Positions 45,560 to 57,931 of a stretch of DNA of 64,000 nt are shown piece after piece. The position numbers and the translations under genes are program-made. Source of the stretch: Cryoendolithus antarcticus. Its lineage: Eukaryota > Ascomycota > Dothideomycetes > Cladosporiales > Cladosporiaceae. The DNA lies in the NCBI GenBank assembly GCA_002077065.1, contig NAJO01000055.1:62001-126000 (forward strand). Reading direction: 5' to 3'. The notes under the pieces were generated by a model that saw only the letters and a program-made list of their open reading frames with translations, was not told where the DNA came from and searched no databases. The first letter of the stretch is position 1; every line of letters starts with the position of its first letter.

Positions 45560-47722
45560 GGAGAGAATGAAACGACTGGCACGTGACAAGTATGAACCGA
45601 ATTCCAGGTCGCTGAGCCGATAGGAGATCCGGCCAGGCCTCGTAGCCGCTGTTGGGTCCGTCGGTGTGGATGCCCGGTGCCGCCGTGCGCAAGGTGCCAG
45701 TATGCACTGTGCGCGGTCTTTGCCGCGTTCCTGCGAGGGCTGTCATGTATATAAGCCAGGATGACGAGGTAGCTCAGCCGCCGTACGAAAACGCGACCAT
45801 GTCACCGGTATATTCCATCGAATCTCGTTGCTTTCATATGCTCCACGTCACTGGCATGGAGGCAGCCGTGTGCTACAGTCAATGACTTGTATAAGCAGGT
45901 GATACAGCGACGCCGTGCTTGCACGTTAGTCAAGTGCCATGACGAGAGCTCTCGTGACTGTTATCTGCACAGCGTGTCCGCTCCCATGCATTGTTGTTTG
46001 GCTGCGTCCAGACCCCCTGCCGCCCTTGCGTCGCCCATTTCTACCGCGCGCCTGTCGGTAATTGACTCACGGCGATCGGCAGGGTCGGCAGAATGAACTA
46101 TAGTTACTGTTCCTAGGATCATCGGCCGGGGGTTTCCTTTCGGGAATATGCCAATGCCAGCATTCCAGTCTCCTTGGAAGCAGGCATTCGGGATATGCGT
46201 GGACGCTTTGGGTCACGTGCATGGTAGTCTGTTTCAACGACATGTCATCGTTGGCCAGAGGGCAAGTGAATGCGACGCTGTGTGGAGTGCTATGCTCATG
46301 GCGGGAAGGGGTCATTGGGGTGGAAGCGGGATCATAGGCCTCAGGCACCAATACCGAGCAGGACGACTAGCCCGGACGGGTCTTCTCGGTGGGTGCGCGG
46401 ATTCGTCTTGACAGTACAGGACCATGTAGCCAAGGTCTGACTGTTGAGGCAGGATCCAATTAGCCAGCCGTGTCGTGCCTTTGGACATGTCAATTAGTCC
46501 GACGGTGTGAGTTGTCGAGAGCTTTCCCTAGGCCTGCCAGTCGCTACTCGACATCATCAGTGCTAGGAGGTATTCGATCAGTGAGGTTGTCGACTCCTTC
46601 GCCTGTCGCTGTCAGTGCGAGCATAGTCATGTTGTTATCGCAACCTTGAGACCTCGACCGAGAGCTTTACGATCACTACAGTATTGGTACATGTTTTGAA
46701 AGTCCAGGCTGTCTTATCGCCTGCGGCTCGACGGCACCATTCCCTTTGCGGTCGCTTGGCGGATGTACATGTGTATCATGCGGTGTGCTATCTGGTGTTG
46801 GATGGAGATCAGTCCGTTTACCTAGTCACATCGCCAATACGACGATATCTCGCCTCGATCGCTCCGTGATTGCACAGCGTTAACAGCTGCTAAACGCACG
46901 ATAGCGATGCCAACTCTGACAACTCTGGGCTACACAAGAGCGGCTGACATGTTGAACGTGTTCAGGAGTTGTACATGGACAATATATAGTACAATCTGGG
47001 CTGGAGAAGCACGACCTGGGTTTCTCATGCATGCGAGCGGCAAAGCTTGTCGAGTCATTCAAGATCGCGCGGCAAACGGGACGAGCTCGCGTCATAATGC
47101 TTCGGCAGTGGAAAGCATGACCCAACTTGCTGGGAAGCGGCAGATCATGACAAGGGCAGGCGCATGCATTGCTCGGACGCGCCTTCGATGCACGAGATTG
47201 CACTGTCAGTGTTGATTGATCCCATCGCCCAACCAACAACATCTCGCTAGGGTTCACGTCTTGCGATCGAGATCTACCGATCAATCAAACAAACGCCACA
47301 ATCTCAAGCTCGAGCGCGTTCACCGGCCCGGTCGGTCTTGGTTGTTGTCCCCGCTCCCTGGCATCTGCAGGCCTACTACCCCGAGTCGCCGCAGCTCCCG
47401 ATCCTACCTCGACCTTACGATTGTACGACTCAAGACGTTCGCATCTGCATAACAAGGCTCGTGTCTGCTCGGGCATGATCCTTCCATACTGTCATCCCAA
47501 AGCGTTTGAGCACTGGTGATTCCTGTGTCTGGACGACTATTCGTAGATCAATCGCGTCTAGATGTACCTCTGCTGCTAAACGGCTTCCTTCGAGATCAAT
47601 CAACAGATACATGAAGCTGCATCATCTGACCTCACTTTGCTCACTCTCCTCGCGACCCGAAGCGCTTCGATCCGTTCTCCAATAGCTCGCCCATCCTGGA
47701 CGCCGAAGCCGCAAGCCACCCC
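45560..47722. other. Longest gene-free region, 2.16 kb
   Basis: No frame above about 135 codons on either strand, and none with a recognisable domain. No terminal repeats, transposase or tRNA features were seen. The right part (about 47.2-47.7 kb) is probably the promoter and long leader of the Zn2Cys6 factor. Confidence 0.45.
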
Positions 47723-50700
47723 GTGGACTCGCTGCTACACTCGGTATTGGCCCCAGTCACTCCTCAGTCACAGCACGCCGCTACCATTTCCGCGCCTAGC
47801 TCACAGTACGACACTGCTGGGCGCTCGCCCACGCAGGCACAGAATCGGATGCGCTCCAGCATAGCTTGCGTCCGCTGCAGGCGCTCGAAGGTCAAATGTG
47901 TCAATAATGGTGTAGGGACAGTGTGTCGCTCATGCGAGCATTCTGGGAGGGACTGCCAGTATCCTCCACCTGTTGTTGCGACAACGCGGCGGCGTGAAGG
48001 CAGCTACTCTGAAAGAGCCGATGGGCGGCCAGAAGGGGAACGTCGGCAACGACCACGCAAGAGCGTGCATACTGCTGTAGTGACAGCTGCTGTCGGATCG
48101 CGCGAGTCGCCCAGAGCGATGGTCGATGCTTTGGATCCGAGCCTACTTACGCCAACGATATGGTCGGAGCTATTCGAGATCTTTCAACGCCACTACTCTG
48201 CCGACCTTCCATTTCTGCATCCTCCAACGTTCCTCAAACCTTTGCGACAAGCGACCATGCAGCCACCTGCTATGACCACGATGCCCGAGACACAGGTCAA
48301 CGTTCGACCACCTGGCAGCGACGAATTTCTACTTGCGTTCCTGGCTCTGACTGCTCGGTTCCATCCTGTGATCGTCGCACATCACTCCCCTCAGACTGCT
48401 TCAAGGCCGAGCAATCCACTGATCGCGTCAGAGTACTATGCATGTGCCGCCAATCGCCCGGACCAGGATGGTGGTGATCAGTCTATCGAGATGATCCAGG
48501 CTGCACTCATGCTAGGACTGCATGAGTGGGGTATGTGTAGAGGCTTCAAAGCTTGGGTGCGGATCGGTCTTGCGATCCGAGGCGCCCAGGCTATGGGACT
48601 GCAGTACGAAAAGGATCTGGACGATGAGCCGAATTCGAGATCCATGGCACTGGACTCGGAGGCTGAGCGCATGGGACTTAGTGGCCGCGGTCGCAATCAC
48701 TCGTTCAGCAGCAGTGGAGGCGAGGGGAATGCTTTCATTGAGCAGGAGATCCGACGGCGCACGTTCTGGAGCTGTTATGTGATGGATCGATACCTAAGTA
48801 GTGGAAAGTATCGACCGCAAATGCTACATGCACGTGAGCTGCGCATACAACTACCAGCAAGCGAGCGCTCGTTCTTGTTTGCAGAGAAAGTACGCACTAT
48901 GATGCTTGGCGAGAATGAGCGCAAGGCGGCTGGGAGATCGGAGGTACAAAGCCATCGTCAGGCCGCTATGTCGAGTAATGGATATCAGGGCGGGAGCTAC
49001 GCTCCGTCATCGCCAGCGACACCACTTCAGAACGGCGATGACGATAAGGAGGGGAGGTTGGAAGTTGGCTCTGACGAAGGACTCGTAAGTCGCTACATCA
49101 GGGTGCTGGAGATCTATGGAAACGTGGTGCAGTGGTCTTGCTCGGGTGGCAGGAGGTCAGTACATCACTGCCGCTTCCAACATTGATCGAAACGCTGATC
49201 ACACTGCTAGAACTGAGGAATACCCACCTTGGGACGCGCGCTCTGAGTACCAGAAGCTGCTTGGCCTATGCCATGACTTCAAAGCCAGTCTTCCTCGCCA
49301 ACACATACTGTCTCCACAGAACACACAAGCCCACATCAGCATGAAAACACAAACGCCGTACACCTTGGTGCACACGGTATACCTACTATGTCAGATTATG
49401 CTGCACCGGGAGTACGTTCCGTTCATTCCCATCCGGTGTAAGAAGCCGGAAGGACCTCTGGACCCGCCACTATTTCCCAAAGACAGATATGATGTGCCAC
49501 ATGGTTTCTGGGAAGACAGCGCACGCCAGCTCTTTCAATCCGCCCGCAGTATTATGGACCTGGTGCAGACATGCCAGGAGTGGAATGCGCTTGTTGAGAC
49601 CCCAATCGTTGGCTTTGCGATTTACACAGTCGCATTCGACGGCGTCTACTGCATCAACTTTCCGTGGATGGACCCAGATGGCTACATGTGCACACCGCCC
49701 GGCGTTAAGCCCGCCACCGCCGGTCAGAGCGCAGGCTTCTTGGCTGCCCGCAAGGCGCTTGAGATGATTGGAAAGATGCGACCTCGCATGCACATGGCCG
49801 ACGGCTGGTTCAAGACCATCAATCGCATGCACAAGTACTTCCGTCGCATGAAAAGCGACTACAAGAAGAACGTGCAGCAGAATGAGTCCGTGACATCTGA
49901 AAGTGACGGTAGCCCGACGTCGTCTCGTCAGCTCAGCCTTCGCGAAGGCGGCGCTGGTGGCGGACTTGACGAGTTCAAGATCCTAGAGCGCTTGCTCAAG
50001 GAATTTGGTAATTTAGAGGACCAAGACGTCGAGATTGGCGAGGCTACACCCGGATCTAAGCCACTTGACGCAGTGTACGATGATAGTAACTCGGGCACTA
50101 CTGTCAAGAGTGAAGAGGGCGACCGAGTGGCGCAGACAGACCGAACGCAGCCTGATGGACCGTGGAACGCCATCAATGCAGCGCCGGGTGCTACTCGTCC
50201 AACACCCTCAGAGACACCCGGCAATGGCCAGTTCAGGAGCTACGATTCCTTCCAACCGCCTCCTCCATCACACCAACAACAGCAGCAGCTACCACCAGCA
50301 CCATATGTTCCAGCGAACGTTAATAACTTCCGCCCAGCGTACGGAGCACCCGACGGCTCGGTCTCAACAGGCGGTCCGCCAAGTCTCACCTCACCCAATT
50401 CACTTACTGCGTCTACAACGTCCCAGCCCTCACCCTACGGTCCTGCACATCAGCACCCTCCATATAACCCGTGGAGTCAAACACCCGCTCCCTATGGTAT
50501 GCAACCGCCACCACCGAGCATCCAGCAATCGCCTATCGGCATGCATCAGTCACCACCCGGCTACGCACCCTCGCATCAGCATCCATCCATCCCGCAGATC
50601 CATAGCTATCCGACACCCAGCGCGCATGCACAAGCTATGGCTCCGCCGCCACCCATACCAGTTGCTCAGGTGTGGGATCCCATGGCTGGGGAGAAGTGGC

Positions 50701-50849
50701 TGAACAGCATTGACACTAGGCTTGGTGGCGACGATGTGGCAGCTTTCGTCGATGGAGGAGACATGGCGGAGTGGGCTAGTATGGCTGCTAGGCATGGGTA
50801 CGGGGGAGGATGGCTGAGTGCCGTTTGGGGCGGGTCTGGAGGTGGATGA
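47723..50849 (+). CDS. Zn(II)2Cys6 fungal-specific transcription factor (1023 aa)
   Basis: DNA-binding regulator of the Gal4 class. Exons are 47723-49155 and 49211-50849; the 55-nt intron (GTCAGT donor, GCTAG acceptor) fuses VVQWSCSGGRR to TEEYPPWD. The binuclear cluster has cysteines at 49, 52, 59, 68, 71 and 78 (CVRCRRSKVKC, then CRSCEHSGRDC), spacing C2C6C8C2C6C. The fungal-specific TF domain spans about 140-680, with SADLPFLHPPTFLKPL, MCRGFKAWVRIGLAIRGAQA (the usual W-x-x-x-G-x-A-x-R motif), RRRTFWSCYVMDRYLSSGK and LLCQIMLHREYVPFIP. The last 250 residues are Pro/Gln/Ser-rich, typical of an activation region. No target pathway can be read from the sequence; the adjacent beta-galactosidase is a possible but unproven target. 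Confidence 0.88.
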
Positions 50850-51547
50850 ACATACACTTGCTGCAGGAATGATCCCCACGAGCCGTAATGAGAGGATTCA
50901 AGTCCGTGCGCTGGACGTGAACACGACTTTTCAGAGGCATTGCTGAAATAAGATCAGCTAGGCTATGGATTAAGAGCACATGATGGAGCGAGCACATTTA
51001 GCGGGCGGAGGCACGTATTGAGAGCATAGCGAATACATCTTACGACACAACATTGGTTGCATCCCAATCCGCTCGTGATAGTAACTACAGGCGCTGTGCT
51101 TCCGTTGACCTCGCCGTGAAACCCTGACTGAGCCTGCCGCAGCACCGACTCAACTGCAACGACACTACCCCCATGTCCCTCCTCCACATCCCGCACACCT
51201 CTCGGTCTTGGATCCTCCGGCCGGCCGAAGTGGAGGCACCCCCGCACCTCTCCCCACAGTTCCTCCACGACTGACATCACGACAACAGCTTTGGTTCCTG
51301 AATCCGCCAGCTCGTGGTCCTGTTCCTGGCGCAGAACCTTGAGCTACGTCCGGCTGAACGACATAGGTGACCGCGATGCGACCTCGTGTTCCTGCGTGGA
51401 GCAAAGGCGGGGATGTTGGGTAATTGATGGTCATTGGCGTGCCGGTTCCATATGGTAGGGCAAGGTGGGTTGAAGTATTCTTCAACGGCATTTCAGTCTT
51501 CTCTTCTTTCTCGTCTCTGGTAGTTTCAGGAAAGAAGCAAAGCCAAG
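50850..51547. other. Intergenic region upstream of the beta-galactosidase
   Basis: 698 bp. Holds two overlapping minus-strand frames (50963-51280 and 51165-51491) that read like one interrupted protein; see findings. Otherwise no element was recognised. Confidence 0.45.
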
Positions 51548-54500
51548 ATGTTGTTCCGCACGCTTGTCACAGCTCTCGCCTTGTCTGCTTCGGCAGTGCA
51601 GGAGACGACTGCTTTGGCCATCTCTGGGGATTTGACTAGACACATCAGGCCTTACAAACGCGGCGAGGTGCTGCAGGATATTGTGACATGGGATGCTGTA
51701 AGCTCTGCCCTCAGACCACTTCCTAAAATTCTCGTCTGACAAAGTGTTGAAAGCACTCTCTCTTCGTCCATGGCGAGCGCGTGATGCTCTTCTCCGGCGA
51801 ATTCCACCCCTACCGCCTCCCCGTCCCAAGCCTCTGGCTCGACGTCTTCCAAAAGATCAAAGCTCTGGGCTACAATTGCGTCTCCTTCTACACCGACTGG
51901 GCGCTCCACGAGGGGCAGCCCGGGAACTTCACGGCTGAGGGTATCTTCTCCTACGATCAATTCTTCGCCGCTGCGTCGGAGGCTGGCATCTATCTACTCG
52001 CCAGACCGGGACCATATATCAACGCTGAGGTCAGCGGTGGTGGCTTCCCGGGATGGCTGCAGAGGAACAAGGCGGTGCTGCGGACGACCGATCCGGAGTA
52101 TCTGGCTGCAACTGACAATTACATGGCCAATATTGGCAAGATTATTGCGAAGGCGCAGATCACGAATGGAGGTCCGGTCATCTTGGCGCAGCCGGAGAAT
52201 GAGTACACTTCTTACCTGAAGAGTGTCACAGAGTTTCCTAGTAAGTCGGGGCATGCAGTGGCATAAGGGACAGGGCTGATCTGTGCTAAATAGGCCAAAC
52301 CTACTTCGCGTATGTTGAAAAGCAGCTAAGGGACGCTGGAATCGTGGTCCCGTTGGTACGTGATACGACCACCGGTGTATGTACCTTTGCTGATAGCTCT
52401 GATAAGATTACAAACGAGGCCTTCGCTGCCGGTTATGTCACTCCCACCACAGCTGCATCGCCAGATATTTATGGCTTTGATGGATATCCCGTTGGTAATT
52501 TTGGCTAGGCATCTTACTGGTCGATTAACTCTGACAAAGTTCGCAGGCTTCGATTGCGGCAACCCGTACACCTGGCCGGCGAACGGACTGCACAGAGAAT
52601 ATGCCGATTCGCATGCGCAATTGAGTAATGCCACGCCGTTCTCATTAGTAGAGTTCCAGGTGAGTGCGGTACCAGGGTACGAATCGACTTTGCCAGAGTC
52701 ACTAATTCAGTGCATCAGGGTGGATCGTTCGACCCGTGGGGCGGCTGGGGCTTCCAGAACTGCCTTGAGTTGGTGGGCTATGAGTTCGAGCGAGTCTTCT
52801 GTCGGTCTTTGCATGATGCATGAGAGTCAACAACGCGCTGATTGTACTACAGACAAGAATAACTTTGCGCAGGCAGTGAAGATCTTGAGTGGGTGATCTT
52901 CCTCGTACTTCCATGACTAGGGACTGAATGACTGACAATACTATAGACCTATACATGACCTTCGGCGGTACAAATTGGGGCAACCTCGGCCATCCTGGAG
53001 GCTATACAAGTTACGACTATGCTGCAGTCATAGACGAGAGTCTTGGCGTGGAGCGCGAGAAGTACAGTGAGGCGAAGCTCGAGGCCAACTTTCTGCAGGC
53101 ATCCCCAGCATACACCACGAGCGTCTACCAGAAAAATACGCATACCAATGGCTCTTACACCGGCAACCCGGCCTTGACATTCACCGCTACCTTTAGCGAT
53201 ATCACAAAGTTCTTTGTCATCCGCCAGGCAAACTACAGCTCGGTCGCGAATGTCAACTATCAGATCACGCTACCGACAAGTAAGGGCAACATCACGATCC
53301 CACAATGGGGTGGTCAGCTTACTCTCCACGGACGTGACTCAAAGTTCCATGTCACTGACTACGACGTTGGTGGGGTGAACTTGCTCTACTCGACAGCGGA
53401 GATCTTCACGTGGAAGCAGTACGGGTCAAAGCGCGTACTAGTCGTGTACGGTGGGCCAAACGAGCAGCACGAGTTGGCCGTCTCAAACGGCGGCAGGGCT
53501 CGTGTTGTCGAGGGCTCCGGCGTCAAGTCAACGATCAAGAACGGTGCCACTGTACTCGGCTTCCAGACGAGTCCGAAGCGACGGGTCGTCCAGTTGGGAT
53601 GCGATCTTGACGTCTACATCTTAGGTATGTGCCATGATGAGATGCGAAAGTACGCACACTGATTGAAGACAGACCGTAACTCCGCCTACAACTACTGGGT
53701 GATCGATACCCCGAGTGATGCCGTATTCGGGAATTTCACGAAGCCTAGCCATCTGCCGTCCGCACTGATCGTAAAGGCTGACTATCTGCTGCGTACCGTA
53801 GGTGGACCTTTCTAAATGCATGAATTCGATGGGAATAGAGACTCCGAACGTCGGAACCGACGCTGACAATCTCCCTAGGCTATTGTCTCTGGCAACTCAG
53901 TCCATCTGACCGGCGATCTCAATGCAACGTCGTCTATCGAAGTGATTGGTGGCCCACAGCACATCCGCCAGCTCACATACAACGGCAGAGCTCTGAAATC
54001 CAGGAAGATGTCCTGCGGCTCAGTAACCGCCACAGCCAATTACAAGAAGCCGAAAGTCTCAATACCTGACTTTTCCACCATCAAGTGGAAGGTGATCAAT
54101 AACCTGCCAGAGATTCAGTCGAATTACGATGACAGCAAGTGGACTGCTGCAGACCTGACATACACCAACAACACTGTCTTCAACCTGACGACACCTACAT
54201 CACTCTCCGCCAGCGACTACGGCTACAACACTGGCAGTCTAGTATATCGTGGGCACTTCACCGCTACTGGCACTGAGAAGACACTGTACCTATCGACGTC
54301 GGGAGGATCAGCATACAGCCACTCAATCTGGCTCAATGACCAATATATCGGGTCGTTCACGGGCGAAGATGTCGTTACCAAGTGGAACCAGACCTACAAT
54401 CTCAACACGACGCTTAGCAAGGGTTCTGCGGCTATCATCACGGTTGTTATCGACCACATGGGTCTGGACGAGAGCTACACTATCGGTGCGGATGCCATGA

Positions 54501-55120
54501 AGAACCCTCGTGGCATACTAGGCTTCTCTCTGTCTGGCCATGCTCAAAACGACGTAACATGGAAGCTTACCGGCAATCTCGGGGGCGAAAACTACGCCGA
54601 CAAGACCCGCGGTCCCCTCAACGAAGGCGGTCTGTACGCAGAGCGTCAAGGCTACCATCTCCCTGGTGCCCCGACCTCGAGTTGGAAGTCAAGCACCGGT
54701 CCGCAGGAGGGTCTCACAGGTCCGGGCATAGCATTCTACAGCACGACCTTCGACCTCAATTTGCCAGTAGGCTACGACATTCCGCTCTCCATTAGCTTCG
54801 CGAACAGCACTTCCGACGCCTACAAAGCCGCCAACGGGACCGCGCGACCCGCCGCGTACAGATGCCAGTTGTTCGTGAATGGCTACCAGTTTGGTAAGTA
54901 CGTTCACAACGTCGGGCCGCAAGACGTCTTCCCTGTTCCGCAAGGAATCTGGAACTACCAGGGTAGCAATAGTTTGGCCGTGAGCTTGTGGGTGCAGGAG
55001 ACTGCAGGTGCGAAAGTTGATGGGTTTAGCCTGGTTGCCGGGACTGCGGTACAGAGCGGTTTTGAGAAGGTCGTGCCAGCACCACAGCCGGCTTGGGCGA
55101 AGAGAGTCGGTGCGTACTAG
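51548..55120 (+). CDS. Secreted GH35 beta-galactosidase (1020 aa)
   Basis: Fungal LacA-type enzyme releasing terminal beta-galactose from oligosaccharides and plant wall side chains. Ten exons: 51548-51697, 51754-52240, 52294-52355, 52407-52494, 52547-52659, 52719-52800, 52853-52888, 52947-53624, 53673-53797, 53879-55120. Introns are 48-81 nt and phases agree throughout. A signal peptide ([16 protein letters not shown]) leads in. The catalytic domain shows [39 protein letters not shown], the acid/base Glu in ILAQPENEY (about 199) and the nucleophile Glu in [16 protein letters not shown] (about 298), matching the spacing in characterised fungal enzymes. [20 protein letters not shown] follows, then beta-sandwich domains. 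There are many N-glycosylation sequons. Both catalytic residues are present, so it should be active. Confidence 0.94.
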
Positions 55121-55842
55121 GGACTATATTGCTATCGTAGCGCCATGGCAGTGTAGAATGGCCTGAGTCTATGTGACTGCCTTCTACGTGATGGTGAGTA
55201 TCGTACTGTTCGATGATGGGCTCCACGAAGACGCGCTCATCTGATATCAATCATGTCTGACGTATCAACCGGCTTCTGGCATTCGTCGTCCATATGAGCA
55301 CGGTAGATCTGAATTGCAGAGCGGACTTATTGTCTCTTGGTGGATTCTCGATAATGCCGGGTCCCGTCCAGTGAGGATGAAGTAAACCGCGCGGACTGGC
55401 TTTGTATTGGCGTTCCTTTGGTCGGCCAGCCGGAACGCCACAACCGAGCATCCTGCCACTCCACTGCAAGTCCAACATCTGTGAGACAACAACACGGCCG
55501 GGATCGTGTCAATGACGAGATTCCTGTATTGTTTGCTCGGAACTGGTGCTCGTGCTCCGCGACGGAGTGTATAGGACGTGAAGGCGGCCCCGAATCGTGC
55601 TTTGAAGCGAGCACTCGACCCGCAGTGTCACGGTCTCCTTTCCACTGCCAACAGGTCGCAGTACGATTCATCGCCGCCAGCAACGTGAGACCGTCTACGA
55701 ACAGGTCCGTGAGTTTCTCGAACGACGACATATCATAAACCGAGAATGAGCAGCTCGCGAGCGAGTGCATGTACTAAGCATCGACCCCAATCCTTGCAGT
55801 GCGACCTCAGCTGCATGATCCCTGGTCACAACAGGCGCCACT
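55121..55842. other. Intergenic region, 0.7 kb
   Basis: Lies between two plus-strand genes. Short overlapping frames only. No recognisable RNA, repeat or gene. Confidence 0.5.
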
Positions 55843-57645
55843 ATGTCGAGGCCGCCTTCTGTACCACTACCCTCGCGAGACGATGCCGTGTCTCCACTAC
55901 ATCGACACGCGCAGTCCACTGGCCACACGACTTCGCCTTTCTTACCTGAACCTGAAAGCCATCGAAGCCACTCCGTGAGCGTCGGCCACCGCAACTCACT
56001 ACGTGGCATGCGAAGGCTAGAGCAACGCAGAACGATGGAGCTGAGTCACTACGAGACGCAACGCGCCCGGACGCATCTGGCCGCACCTGTCGATCTTCGA
56101 GCACTGGAGTATGTCTCGCCCTACAACGAGAACTTAGTCTGTCCGATATGCCGGTGCCCCTTTGTCGACCCGGTCCTGCTGAGCAATTGCGATCACTGCT
56201 TCTGTCGAGACTGTATACGACAGACTTGGGCCACCAATACCACGGCCCATACGCCCTCCGAGACGCGTGGCAGCTGCCCGTCATGTCGAGCGCCTGCTCA
56301 GATGGGCCCGAGATCTGCGACGAGTAAGCTCATTGTCAACATCCTCGATGAGCTGGTTGTGGAGTGCCCCACGACTGAATGTGATGTTGAGGTCAGACGC
56401 GGCGAGGTGCAAGACCATGTAAGTATCTACTGTGGCTACGCCACGGTAGCATGTCCAGGGACGGGTTGTGAGCTCTCAGCGCGTCGAATGGACCGCGAAC
56501 AAGGTTGTCTACACTACAGCGTGAGCTGTCTGAGCTGCCACAGAGAGATGCTCAAGGCTTCACTCGAAGGTCACTGGAGGACTGAGTGCTCGGATCACGA
56601 AGTCAGGTGCTCGCAGTGTCAGCAAAAGGTGCTCTACCGTGAGCTAGAAGATCACAAGGCTCATACGTGCCCGACTGTGGTAATACCGTGTCCTGGCGCA
56701 ATCTACGGCTGTGGTAACCGTAGCAAGCGGGCCCAGTCTGAAGTGCACGCGAAAAGCTGTGCACTGGCGAGGCTTGCGCCAGTGCTGATCGCACAAGCAA
56801 AGCGCATGGAGGAGCACGAAATTGCGCAGAGACAGCTTACGCGCAAGCTAGAGGTCTTGCAAGACGGCTTCGCAACCATACAGACCATACTCGACACGAG
56901 GCCAAGTAACCCCGATGATGACAGTGCCGATGAGACGCGCATCCCCTTCCTGCCTGGTCACTCGCGGGGCGCAAGCGTCGCCACGATTGGCACGGCTATC
57001 TCGCCAGAAGACTACGATTTCCCTCAACCTCCTAGTCGCAATTCTGAAGACAGTGCAACGACTACAACGCGCTCAATGCACACTGCCAATATGTCGCCGC
57101 CTCGACGAGCACCACCGGTCCTGCCGGGCGCTCCCAGACGGGATCTGCTAGAGCCATTCTCCTCAGACTTCGACCTCGCAGAACCCTTTCCGCCACTCGC
57201 AGCCGCGGATCCATACGCATCTCCACTACATCACTTGCTAAGTATGCACGAGTCTCTCCGCGAGGAGATGTCTCGTATGGCAACTACACTCCAAGAACTC
57301 GATGGCCGCCACTCGATGCAGATGCTGAATGAGAACATCCGAAGCCGCGATGAAGTGGCCCATCTGGGAGCTCAAGTAGCGGCCATCGGACGACAGGTGC
57401 ACTGGCTTACGAGCACGCAGCTGCAAAGGACGCAAGCGTGTGGCAGCGGGACTCAGGAAGGCGGAGCTGGTCCCTCGAACCAGTATGAGGATGCAAGTGC
57501 TGGTGCTGGTATCGAGGCGGCGGTCAACGCTGTCAGTACTGCTGCTACAGCGCTCAGAGGTGCGGCGCGAATGGTCAATGTGAACAGGGAAGGTGGTGCG
57601 GTGATGAGGAGGAGGACAAGTGAGGAGGGAAGGACTAAGTTGTGA
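55843..57645 (+). CDS. RING finger / TRAF-type zinc finger protein, probable E3 ubiquitin ligase
   Basis: Single exon, 600 aa. The C3HC4 RING spans about 100-148: CPICRCPF, then NCDHCFCRDCIRQTW and CPSCRA, with all eight ligands present. TRAF-type zinc fingers follow at about 170-310 (ECPTTECDVEVRRGEVQDH, VACPGTGCELSARRMDRE, HYSVSCLSCHREML, VRCSQCQQKVLYRELEDHK, IPCPGAIYGCGNRS). A coiled coil (KRMEEHEIAQRQLTRKLEVL) comes next, then a disordered Pro/Ser region and a second helical segment near 485-540. The layout matches fungal TRAF-like E3 ligases. The E2 partner and substrates are unknown. A GTAAGT-like donor at 56418 is not used, because removal would break the frame. Confidence 0.85.
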   Translation: MSRPPSVPLPSRDDAVSPLHRHAQSTGHTTSPFLPEPESHRSHSVSVGHRNSLRGMRRLEQRRTMELSHYETQRARTHLAAPVDLRALEYVSPYNENLVCPICRCPFVDPVLLSNCDHCFCRDCIRQTWATNTTAHTPSETRGSCPSCRAPAQMGPRSATSKLIVNILDELVVECPTTECDVEVRRGEVQDHVSIYCGYATVACPGTGCELSARRMDREQGCLHYSVSCLSCHREMLKASLEGHWRTECSDHEVRCSQCQQKVLYRELEDHKAHTCPTVVIPCPGAIYGCGNRSKRAQSEVHAKSCALARLAPVLIAQAKRMEEHEIAQRQLTRKLEVLQDGFATIQTILDTRPSNPDDDSADETRIPFLPGHSRGASVATIGTAISPEDYDFPQPPSRNSEDSATTTTRSMHTANMSPPRRAPPVLPGAPRRDLLEPFSSDFDLAEPFPPLAAADPYASPLHHLLSMHESLREEMSRMATTLQELDGRHSMQMLNENIRSRDEVAHLGAQVAAIGRQVHWLTSTQLQRTQACGSGTQEGGAGPSNQYEDASAGAGIEAAVNAVSTAATALRGAARMVNVNREGGAVMRRRTSEEGRTKL

Positions 57646-57931
57646 GGTCCCATAAACTTGTGCACCAGCTCGTGCATGGTAGCAAATCTCCATAACTCGG
57701 AAGCACTCAAATTCGTATCGCCTTTACGCTCAATCACTATCCCACACGTGTTGGAGCACGCGACAGTGATGTCACCTTGAATCTTCGGGCTTCCAAAGTC
57801 CGGTCACTTTCAATGCCACATCTCGAACTTCACGAGGTTCGTACACGCGGTTCACACTTAGGGTTGCTATTGGCGTGTTCCCACTGCTGGCATGTCTGCC
57901 ATAATCCTTTTACGATAGCACGATACCTGCA

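Noticed and set aside
56418..56457. Possible 40-nt intron (GTAAGT...TCCAG) in the RING/TRAF gene
   Set aside because: Removal shifts the frame and destroys the following zinc-finger cysteines; the retained sequence fits the TRAF-type repeat.
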